A stretch of DNA of 64,000 nucleotides from Methylobacterium brachythecii (GTDB lineage: Bacteria; Pseudomonadota; Alphaproteobacteria; Rhizobiales; Beijerinckiaceae). Position 1 is the stretch's first letter; each line of letters starts with the position of its first letter. The notes beneath the pieces are model-generated. The model was not told the DNA's origin. It searched no databases and was given only the letters and a program-made list of their open reading frames with translations. Below, one piece after another: positions 52,911-60,270 of this stretch. The translations under genes were made by a program, and so were the position numbers. The stretch is from assembly GCF_014196345.1 (NCBI RefSeq), contig NZ_JACIDN010000002.1, forward strand, positions 558,001-622,000. Reading direction: 5' to 3'.

Positions 52911-53942
52911 ATGCCGTTGCGTCCCGCCCTCCGCCGTCTCGCCGTTCTCGGCCTGCTCCTCGGCGGCCTGTCCTCGCCACTCTTCGACGCCGCGAGTGCA
53001 CACGCCGACACGCCGGTCTTTCCGTCGAGTTCGCGCTTCGGGTTCCAGCCCCCCTCCGACATGGCGCCCTCGAAGCGCTTCATGGGCTTCGAGCGGCTCG
53101 AAGGCGGCGCCATGGTTTCGGTGGTCGAGCTGCCGGGCGGCGCCTACGGCGAGATCGAGAAGAGCTTTACCGACGACAACCTGAAGAGCCAGGGCTTCGC
53201 GGTGGAATCGCGCGAGACGGTGAAGGTGAGCGGCGGCCTCGAAGCGACGTTGCTGGTCGGCGGCCAGTCGCCGCCGCCCGCCCCTCCCGCCGACGGATCC
53301 GGCGGCGCCGCGCCCGACGCGCCGGCCCTCCCCGCCGACCTGCCGACCGTCAGGAAGTGGCTTCTGCTCGTGAACGGTCCGGACGTGACCGGGATCGTCG
53401 TCGCGCAGATGACGCCCGGCGCCGAGACCGACGAGACCATGAAGGGCATGCTGCTGGGCGTGACCCTGCGGCCGGCTCTGACCCTCGACCAGCAGGTCGA
53501 GGCCCTGCCCTTCCGCATCAACGATCTCGCCGGGTTCCGGCCTGTCCGGGCGCTCGCCGGCAACTCGCTGCTGCTGACCCGCGGTGCGAGCGACCAGCCG
53601 ACGAACCTGGAGCAGCCGATCCTGGTCCTGGCCCAGGCCGTGCAGCAGCCCCCAACGGCCGAGCAGCGCGACGCCTTCGCCCGCGCCGCGCTCTACTCGA
53701 ACCAGACGATGAAGGACTTCATGATCGAGCGGTCGCAGAGCTACCGCCAGAACGGCATCGACTGGCACGAGATCGTCGCCCGCGCCAACGACATCCCCAC
53801 CGGCCAGGCCGTGGTGATCACCCAGACCATCCGCTTCGCCCCGGACGGCTACCTGCGCTCGCTCGGCGTGGTCCGCGCGGACCAGCGCGACCAGACGCTG
53901 GCCCTGTTCCGGCAGGTGGTGGACAGCGTGCAGCTCAGGTGA
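52911..53942 (+). CDS. Exported protein of unknown function (343 aa)
   Basis: 343 residues. The start at 52911 (MPLRPALRR) gives a clear signal peptide ending near ASAHA (about residue 33) and has GGAGA upstream. The mature protein is hydrophilic, with a Pro/Ala-rich linker near residues 122-145, no Cys motif and no membrane helix. It may form two similar alpha/beta halves: both FGFQPPSDMAPSKRFMGFERLEG and a later WHEIVARANDIPTGQAVVITQTI segment read like conserved secretory-domain sequence. No family was recognised. It lies 3 bp from the convergent MscS-type gene. A periplasmic role is inferred. Confidence 0.7.
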   Translation: MPLRPALRRLAVLGLLLGGLSSPLFDAASAHADTPVFPSSSRFGFQPPSDMAPSKRFMGFERLEGGAMVSVVELPGGAYGEIEKSFTDDNLKSQGFAVESRETVKVSGGLEATLLVGGQSPPPAPPADGSGGAAPDAPALPADLPTVRKWLLLVNGPDVTGIVVAQMTPGAETDETMKGMLLGVTLRPALTLDQQVEALPFRINDLAGFRPVRALAGNSLLLTRGASDQPTNLEQPILVLAQAVQQPPTAEQRDAFARAALYSNQTMKDFMIERSQSYRQNGIDWHEIVARANDIPTGQAVVITQTIRFAPDGYLRSLGVVRADQRDQTLALFRQVVDSVQLR

Positions 53943-53945
53943 GGC

Positions 53946-56240
53946 TCACGCCACTGCCGGCGCGGCCAGCTTGATCCCGGCCTTGCGGAACAGCGCCAGC
54001 CAGACGCCATTGAGTTCGCTGCGCGTCGCATCGCTCGCGCCGCCATCGACGAGGAAGCAGCGCGCCTCGTATTCCAGGCCGGTCTCGCCGAGCTTGACCA
54101 GCAGGATGGTCGGCTCCGGGGTCGCCGCGACGTTGGGGTGACGCCGGGCAACTCCGATCACGATGTCCTGCAGCACCTGCCCGTCGACGTCGCGATCGAG
54201 CACCATCGGCACGCGCAGGCGCTGGGTGTCGTCGGTCAGCGTCTTGTTGCGCACGATCGAGGTGATCAGGTCGGTGTTCGGCACGATGAGATCGGTGCGG
54301 TCGCCGGTGGCGATCAGGGTCGAGCGCACGCTGATCCGTTTCACGCGGCCCTCCTCGCCTTTCACCGTGACGAGATCGCCGACGCGGATCGGGCGCTCCG
54401 CCAGCACGATCAGTCCCGAGACGAAGTTCGAGACGATGCTCTGCAGGCCGAAGCCGATGCCGACGGAGAGCGCGCCGGCGATCACGGTGAGGCTCTGTGG
54501 GTTCACGCCGAGCTGGCCCAGCGCCAGGATCAGCGTCAGGGCGAGGCCGCCATAGCCGACAACCGTGATGATCGAGTAGCGCGCGCCGGCATCGAGACGG
54601 GTCTGAGGCAGCAGTTGGCGGTCGAGCCAGCCGGTGGCGATCCGGGTTCCGGCAACGCCGACGAAGAAGGTCAGGCAGGCGAAACCCGCCGAGCCGAGCA
54701 GGTTGCGGAGCTCGCTCAGGTTGAACCCGAGGAAGGCGTCCTGGAACGGGTTCATCTCGCCGTATTCGAGATGCCATGGCCCGACCAGGACGAAGGCCAG
54801 GGCGACCAGCACCATGAGCCGCAGCAGGCCGGACAGCCCGATCGAGACGATCGCCAAGGTCTCCGGCGACACGGCGAGCGTGCGGCAGAGCCGTTGCAGC
54901 CGTGGAGCGGCCGCGACCTCTGCAGCCGAGACGAACAGGGCATCGATGCAGATCAGCAGGAGCCACGCGAAGGCAGCGAGCACCGCCGTGACGATGAAGC
55001 GCCCCATGACGAAGGCGCCCAGTGAGGTGAAGCCTGCGATCACGCAGAGCAGGCAGAACCCCGCGATGATCCACGCGAACGGCGTCAGCCAGACGAAGCC
55101 GCGCACCGCGATCCCGGCCGGCGTCGCGTCGGCATCGTCATCCGCCCGCGCGAGACCGGCGAGCCCCAGGATCATCAGCGTGATGCAGGCGAGCACCATC
55201 AGAACGGTGCTGAACTCGCTCAGGATCACCATGAAATGGACGATGCCCGCGAAGCTCGAGAATACGATCTCCGTCGCGAAGACCAGGATCATCGCCGTGC
55301 CGGTGCGGTAGACGACGAGCGCGGCGGACTGGCTGACGGAGACCAGGCGCAGCCGCGGATCGTGTGGCGACATCACTGCGCTCAAGATCCCGCTGCCCAG
55401 CAGGACCCCGACCACCGCGAGGACCAGGGTTTTCAGGAACCCGTCGAACTGCGGGGGTGCGAAATCGAGCTCCTCGTTGACGAAGGCAAGCAGGCTTAAG
55501 GCGAGCGGAATCGGGATCGTCCCGAAGGCGAGTTCCAAGAGGGCGCCGATTGCGGCGGCGCGCCGTGGCGCGACCCCGCTGAAGACGGCGAAACGGCGCC
55601 ACCGGGCGAGCAGGCGATGGCTGATCCGGCGTAGGATCAGGATTCCCGCCAGCAACCCGGCCGCGACGATGACCATGATGACGACGTCGGTGGTCGCCTC
55701 GTTCTCGTCGACATGCGACCGCCAGCTCTCGGCGAAGGTCCGCATCTTGTCGCCGATGAGCGGCAGCCCCTTCTGGATCAGCTCGCTCCAGAAGGTCGGC
55801 GAGAGCGGGCTGAGGCTGTAGGAAAACAGATGGCCGGAAAACAGCTTGCGCCGAAGCTCGGTGATGGTGTTCCAGGCGGCCTCGGCGTCGCGCGCCAGCC
55901 GGGTATCCTCGCGGAACTGCGCCTCGGCCTCGGCCACGAGGCCGTCAGCGCCGGCGACGCCATTGGCGGCCTGCTGCTTGACCTCGTCGCGGGTCGCTTC
56001 GCTCTCGCTCCGCAGCGCGCGGGCTTCGGCGATGAGCCCCTCGGCACGATCGCGCAGAACGAGCAGGCCCTTGAAGTCGTTGCTGCGCGACGGGATCGCC
56101 GCTTCGAGCGACCCAATCGCCGTACGAAGCTCGCTGCGCCGCATGTCCGGCTGCTGTGCCTCGGCGCGGTCACTCCAGCTCGTCAGGCCGAGCAAAAGCG
56201 CGAACGCCAGGAGGAGGCGGTTCAGGGAGCGAGCGGTCAT
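53946..56240 (-). CDS. Large mechanosensitive ion channel (MscS family, DUF3772-type N-terminus)
   Basis: 764 residues. A signal peptide (to about residue 28) is followed by a periplasmic helical domain of ~130 residues with coiled-coil character (RDRAEGLIAEARALRSESEATRDEVKQ). About ten membrane segments follow between residues 180 and 590. The MscS pore helix and beta domain are seen in LSVGIGFGLQSIVSNFVSGLIVLAERPIRVGDLVTVKGEEGRVKRISVRSTLI (about residues 588-641). Large MscS relatives (MscK/YbdG/DUF3772 group) release solutes on osmotic downshift. It is downstream of osmC on the same strand. Confidence 0.9.
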   Translation of the reverse strand: MTARSLNRLLLAFALLLGLTSWSDRAEAQQPDMRRSELRTAIGSLEAAIPSRSNDFKGLLVLRDRAEGLIAEARALRSESEATRDEVKQQAANGVAGADGLVAEAEAQFREDTRLARDAEAAWNTITELRRKLFSGHLFSYSLSPLSPTFWSELIQKGLPLIGDKMRTFAESWRSHVDENEATTDVVIMVIVAAGLLAGILILRRISHRLLARWRRFAVFSGVAPRRAAAIGALLELAFGTIPIPLALSLLAFVNEELDFAPPQFDGFLKTLVLAVVGVLLGSGILSAVMSPHDPRLRLVSVSQSAALVVYRTGTAMILVFATEIVFSSFAGIVHFMVILSEFSTVLMVLACITLMILGLAGLARADDDADATPAGIAVRGFVWLTPFAWIIAGFCLLCVIAGFTSLGAFVMGRFIVTAVLAAFAWLLLICIDALFVSAAEVAAAPRLQRLCRTLAVSPETLAIVSIGLSGLLRLMVLVALAFVLVGPWHLEYGEMNPFQDAFLGFNLSELRNLLGSAGFACLTFFVGVAGTRIATGWLDRQLLPQTRLDAGARYSIITVVGYGGLALTLILALGQLGVNPQSLTVIAGALSVGIGFGLQSIVSNFVSGLIVLAERPIRVGDLVTVKGEEGRVKRISVRSTLIATGDRTDLIVPNTDLITSIVRNKTLTDDTQRLRVPMVLDRDVDGQVLQDIVIGVARRHPNVAATPEPTILLVKLGETGLEYEARCFLVDGGASDATRSELNGVWLALFRKAGIKLAAPAVA

Positions 56241-56340
56241 GATCGGGGGAGCGACGCGGAACGGGGATCATGCTGATGCCACCAGGACCGGCGGCATCAA
56301 CTGATCAGGCATCAATCCCCTGTTGAAATCGGCAGTAAAC

Positions 56341-56850
56341 TCAGCCGCGTGTCTGCGTGACCGCCAGCTCCGGCTTGTGGTTCAAGGTCTGGAACACGAC
56401 GCAGTAGCGCTCGGTGAGCTTGAGGAGCTGGTCGAGCTTGTCCTGAGGCGCGTCGGTGTCGAGGGCGAAGCTCAGGCGGATGGCGCGAAAACCGACCGGG
56501 GCGGTCTTGTCGACGCCGAGCGTGCCGCGGAAGTCGAGGTCGCCCTCGGCGCTGACCGTGCCGGCGCGAAGCGGGATCTCCAGCGCGGTCGCTACGGCCT
56601 TCACCGTCACGCCGGCGCAGGCGACGAGGGCCTCCAGCAGCATGTCGCCCGAGCATAGCTCCAGGCCCGAGCCGCCGGTCGCCGGATGCAGGCCCGCCAC
56701 CGCCAGCGCGCGGCCGGTCTCGACCTTGCAGGCGATGGAGGTGTCGTCGAGGGTGCCCTTGGCCTTGAGCGTGATCACCGCCGAATCCGGCGCCTCGCGA
56801 TACTGGTTCTTGAGCGGGGCCTGCATCTCGCGCAGCGCGTTGGCGTCCAT
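56341..56850 (-). CDS. OsmC-family protein
   Basis: 169 residues. The OsmC fold includes LCSGDMLLEALVACAGVTVKAVATAL with the first conserved Cys near residue 80, and LLKLTERYCVVFQTLN with the second near residue 150. The Cys pair in this family reduces organic hydroperoxides or acts on disulfides. The start at 56850 (MDANALREM) has AGGA upstream; the 20-residue extension before it is basic and not family-like. It is upstream of the MscS-type gene and 64 bp downstream of the ABC ATPase gene. Confidence 0.82.
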   Translation of the reverse strand: MDANALREMQAPLKNQYREAPDSAVITLKAKGTLDDTSIACKVETGRALAVAGLHPATGGSGLELCSGDMLLEALVACAGVTVKAVATALEIPLRAGTVSAEGDLDFRGTLGVDKTAPVGFRAIRLSFALDTDAPQDKLDQLLKLTERYCVVFQTLNHKPELAVTQTRG

Positions 56851-56914
56851 CGGGCGTATCCTCGTTTTCGACTTCGATTGTTCGACGGGTGCGACGTAAC
56901 CCAGTCGCAAGCGC

Positions 56915-57700
56915 TCAGAAAGACCCGCCGCCCGCGAAGGCTTCGACGACCTTCGGCCGCGTCTCGATGGGGCGCAGGGAGCGGTCGAGGGCCGCGAGGA
57001 TGTTGCGGGTCGCGGCCTCGCTGCCCGGCGAGGTGGGATCGCGCGGGCGCGCCATCGGCAGGGCGAGGGTCTCGTCGAGGCGTCCGGGTTTCGGGCGCAT
57101 CACCACGGCGCGGTCGGCCAGCGTCACCGCCTCGGCCACGTCGTGGGTGACGATGAGCACCGTCGGCCGGACCTCTTCCCAGAGCCCGAGCAGGTGGCGG
57201 TGCAGGTCCTTGCGGGTGAAGGCATCGAGCGCCGAGAACGGCTCGTCGAGGAGCAGCACGCGGGGGCTCGCCACGAAGGCGCGGGCGATCGAGACGCGCT
57301 GCTGCTGCCCGCCGGAGAGTTCGCGCGGCCAGCGCCGGCCGTGCTCGGACAGGCCGACCCGGTCGAGCGCATGGGCGACGCGCTCCTGCCGCTCCCGGCG
57401 TGGCCGGTCGGCGAGGCCGAAGCCGACGTTGTCGGCGACGTCGAGCCAGGGCAGCAGCCGCGGCTCCTGGAACACCAGCCCGACACCGGGATGCGGGCGG
57501 GTGATGGCTTCGCCGTCGAGGCTGATCCGGCCCATGCTCGGCGTATCGAGCCCGGCGATGAGGCGCAGCAAGGTGGTCTTGCCGCAGCCCGAACCGCCGA
57601 TCAGCGCGAGGATCTCGCCGGCCGCGACCTGCAGGTCGATGCGGTCGAGGGCGTGCGTGCCGTCGGCATAGGTCTTGGAGAGGGAGTCGAGGCTGAGCAT
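56915..57700 (-). CDS. ssuB: ABC transporter ATPase, sulfonate/nitrate/taurine type (SsuB-like)
   Basis: 261 residues. Walker A is GGSGCGKTT near residue 40, the signature is LSGGQQQRVSIARA near residue 130, Walker B is VLLLDEPFSALDAFTRK near residue 152, and the switch His is IVTHDVAEAV. The subfamily is that of SsuB/TauB/NrtD. The permease and binding protein for it lie at 58219-60078 on the same strand. A divergent small gene (57828-58112) separates the ATPase from them, so it may have its own promoter. The start at 57700 (MLSLDSL) is preferred to upstream ones. Confidence 0.86.
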   Translation of the reverse strand: MLSLDSLSKTYADGTHALDRIDLQVAAGEILALIGGSGCGKTTLLRLIAGLDTPSMGRISLDGEAITRPHPGVGLVFQEPRLLPWLDVADNVGFGLADRPRRERQERVAHALDRVGLSEHGRRWPRELSGGQQQRVSIARAFVASPRVLLLDEPFSALDAFTRKDLHRHLLGLWEEVRPTVLIVTHDVAEAVTLADRAVVMRPKPGRLDETLALPMARPRDPTSPGSEAATRNILAALDRSLRPIETRPKVVEAFAGGGSF

Positions 57701-57827
57701 GGCCGAGCCCCGATAGCATGGCTCGCGCAGGCCGCGCATGGGATTCCCCGCGGCCTGTCGCCGGCATGCCATAGGGACGCCACCCGCCCGGTGTTACGGA
57801 GCGGCATCTCTTCGCCGGAACCGGGCC

Positions 57828-58112
57828 GTGACCGTGATTCTCCGTGGCCTCCTGCTGTCGGCTCTCCTCGCCGGCTCCGCCTCCGCCGCCGACCTGCACG
57901 AGCGGAGCGTGCGCACCGGCCGATTCCTTGCGACCTGCGAAGACCTCGGCCAGTTCTGCTTCGCCGATGGCTGCGGCGGCAACCAGATCGACGCGGCGCT
58001 GAACTGCCGGGCGGCCTGCCCGAGCGCGGTGATCCTCAGCGTGGTGCCGGCCGCGTGCCCGCTGCCGCCGCGGGATGGGAGCGTGCGGGTTAGGTTGCGG
58101 TCGAAGGGGTAA
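57828..58112 (+). CDS. Small Cys-rich exported protein
   Basis: About 94 residues from GTG 57828 (or 57834). The signal peptide ends near GSASAA (residue 20). The mature ~73 residues hold six Cys (in ATCEDLG, FCFADGCGG, NCRAACPS and AACPLPP), enough for three disulfide bonds in the periplasm. No haem CxxCH or known domain is seen. It sits divergently between ssuB and ssuC. Function unknown; a secreted or periplasmic binding role is a guess. Confidence 0.5.
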   Translation: MTVILRGLLLSALLAGSASAADLHERSVRTGRFLATCEDLGQFCFADGCGGNQIDAALNCRAACPSAVILSVVPAACPLPPRDGSVRVRLRSKG

Positions 58113-58218
58113 GAAGCCAGCGCCCTGCAGGAGCGGCGGCCGTGCTTCTAGGCCGCTTCGCGGCACCTCAGCATGAGGATCGTTAGTGACCGGCAGTCCC
58201 GTTGATCTCTGACCAAGG

Positions 58219-59076
58219 TCAGAGCGTCTCCCGGGCCGTGTCCTGCCAGCGCACTAGCGGGGCGGTGAGGGCGACGAGCAACGTGTCGGCGAGCTTGCCG
58301 ACGATGGCGAAGGCGATGATCGCGGCGACGATCTGGTCGGGCTTGCCGAATTGCTGGCCGTCCACCAGCAGGTAGCCGAGGCCTTCCGAAGCGCCCATCA
58401 ATTCGGCGGCGACCACGAACAGGAAGCCGAGGCCGAGCCCCGTGCGGAGGGCCGTCAGCGTCGCCGGCAGGACGGCGGGGAGCAGGATGCGGCGGGCGAG
58501 CGCGGTCTGCGACAGGCGGAAGATGCGGCCGACCTCGACGAGCTTGCGGTCAACCGAGGCGATGGCGCCGGCCACCCCGACATAGACCGGGAAGAACACG
58601 CCGACCGCGATCAGCGCGACCTTCGGCGTCTCGAGGATGCCGAACCACAGGATGAAGAGCGGCACCCAGGCGAGCGAGGGCACGGCACGCAGAGCCTGGA
58701 GCGTCGGATCGATCAGCCAGCGCAACCAGGGCAACGTCGCCGTGGCCGTGCCGGCGAGGATGCCGGCACCCGCGCCGAAGGCGAAGCCGAGGCCCACACG
58801 GATCAGCGTCGCCTCGACATGCGTCCGGAGGTCTCCCGAGGCGGCGAGTTGCCAGAGAGTCGCGGCGATGCGGCTCGGCGGCGGGATCAGCCGCCCCTGC
58901 GCGAAACCGCGCGAGACGGCGAGCTCCCAGCCCAACGCCAGGACGAGCGGAACCGCGAGGCCAAGCGCCCAGCGCAGGGCGGATCGCGCGCCGTCCCTTG
59001 CGGGTCGAACCGAGATCGCGCTGGAGGTCACGACCGGATCGAGCGCAGCGGCGGAGACGTTTCCCTCGGCAGCCAA
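58219..59076 (-). CDS. ssuC: ABC transporter permease, aliphatic sulfonate type (SsuC-like)
   Basis: 285 residues with about six helices. The first is ALGLAVPLVLALGWELAV (residues 37-54), and the EAA-loop region is LVEVGRIFRLSQTALARRILLPAVLPATLTALRTGLGLGFL near residue 182. It matches the SsuC/TauC/NrtB branch. The start is uncertain: TTG 59076 opens the frame, while a GTG near residue 16 would also keep the domain. It is 27 bp downstream of the binding-protein gene. It forms the inner-membrane channel of the uptake system. Confidence 0.85.
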   Translation of the reverse strand: MAAEGNVSAAALDPVVTSSAISVRPARDGARSALRWALGLAVPLVLALGWELAVSRGFAQGRLIPPPSRIAATLWQLAASGDLRTHVEATLIRVGLGFAFGAGAGILAGTATATLPWLRWLIDPTLQALRAVPSLAWVPLFILWFGILETPKVALIAVGVFFPVYVGVAGAIASVDRKLVEVGRIFRLSQTALARRILLPAVLPATLTALRTGLGLGFLFVVAAELMGASEGLGYLLVDGQQFGKPDQIVAAIIAFAIVGKLADTLLVALTAPLVRWQDTARETL

Positions 59077-59103
59077 GGCTTGAACCCAAGAATTCGCGGA
59101 AGT

Positions 59104-60078
59104 TTAGGGGGCCGGCGTCGGGTTGAACTGCGTGTCGATCAGCCCGTCGACGGCGGCGGCGACGTCGGTGGTCGCCGGTATCACGCCGGCCTGCTGCAAG
59201 GCTATACCGGCCGCGCGGATCGCATCGGCTTGGGTTTTCCCGACCGCCGGCTTGCCGAGATCGGTGCGCTCAAGCTGCCGGGCGATCACCGGGTCGGGCA
59301 GCTTGGTCGCCGCGACGAGGGCGGCCTTGAGGGCATCCGGGTTCGCGCGGGAATAGGCGCGGGCCTGCTCGTAGGCAGCGATCACGGTCTTCACGAGATC
59401 CGGATGCTCCTTGGCGAAATCCTCGCGCACGTCGAGCACGCCCCAGGTGTTCGCGGCGGGGTCGCGGAAGAACAGCACGTCGTTGTTCTCGATCTCGGCG
59501 GCGGCCATCATAGGGTCGAGACCGGCCCAGGCATCGACGTCACCGCGATCGAGCGCCGTGCGGCCGTCGGCATGTTGCAGCAGGACGAGCTTGGCGTCCT
59601 TCTCGGTGAGGCCAGCGCCCTGCAACGCGCGGATCAGGAAGATGTGCGGGTCGGTGCCACGGGTGACCGCGATGCGCTTGCCCTTGAGATCGGCGACGCT
59701 GGAGATGCCGGTTTCCTTGCGAGTGACGAGTGCCGTCCATTCGGGCTGCGAATAGGCGTAGATCACCTTGACCGGGTTGCCGTTGATGCGCGCCAGCAGC
59801 GCTGCCGCGCCGGCGGACGAGCCGAAATCGATCGCGCCGCCGTTCAGGAATTCCAGCGCCTTGTTGGAGCCGAGCGACTGCACCCAGCGCACCGTGATCC
59901 CCTTGGCCTTCAGCACCTCTTCGAGGAAGCCCTTGTCCTTGAGGACGAGGCTCACGGGATTGTAGGTCGCCCAGTCGAGCCGGATCTCCTTCACGTCGGC
60001 GGCGTCGGATGCCGTCGGCAGGCCGATCAGGGCGAGGGCACCGGCGAAGGCCGAGAGAACGGTGCGACGGGCGAGCAT
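59104..60078 (-). CDS. ssuA: ABC transporter substrate-binding protein, aliphatic sulfonate type (SsuA-like)
   Basis: 324 residues. A signal peptide (MLARRTVLSAFAGALALIG, to about residue 26) is followed by the SsuA/TauA-like NMT1 fold: IRLDWATYNPVSLVLKDKGFLEE near residue 32, EFLNGGAIDFGSSAGAAALLA near residue 76, and LKGKRIAVTRGTDPHIFLIRAL near residue 130. The start at 60078 has GGAG seven bases upstream; an upstream in-frame stretch is a shadow of glnD. No ssuD/ssuE monooxygenase is adjacent, so the imported sulfonate could instead feed the Xsc island (inference). Confidence 0.85.
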   Translation of the reverse strand: MLARRTVLSAFAGALALIGLPTASDAADVKEIRLDWATYNPVSLVLKDKGFLEEVLKAKGITVRWVQSLGSNKALEFLNGGAIDFGSSAGAAALLARINGNPVKVIYAYSQPEWTALVTRKETGISSVADLKGKRIAVTRGTDPHIFLIRALQGAGLTEKDAKLVLLQHADGRTALDRGDVDAWAGLDPMMAAAEIENNDVLFFRDPAANTWGVLDVREDFAKEHPDLVKTVIAAYEQARAYSRANPDALKAALVAATKLPDPVIARQLERTDLGKPAVGKTQADAIRAAGIALQQAGVIPATTDVAAAVDGLIDTQFNPTPAP

Positions 60079-60270
60079 AAAGGGCTCCGAAGGATCGAGG
60101 ATGGGCGTGGCCGTGGCGGAATTTTCGATGGCTAAGTCAACGGCGTTCGCCTCGTCAAACGAAAATCCGCGATAGAGAACAAAGCTCTTCAACTTTCCGC
60201 CCTGGTAGATGGAATACTCCGTCGCCCGACACCGCTGTCGCGCGGCCCGGAACATGCTAACGGGAGCAGC

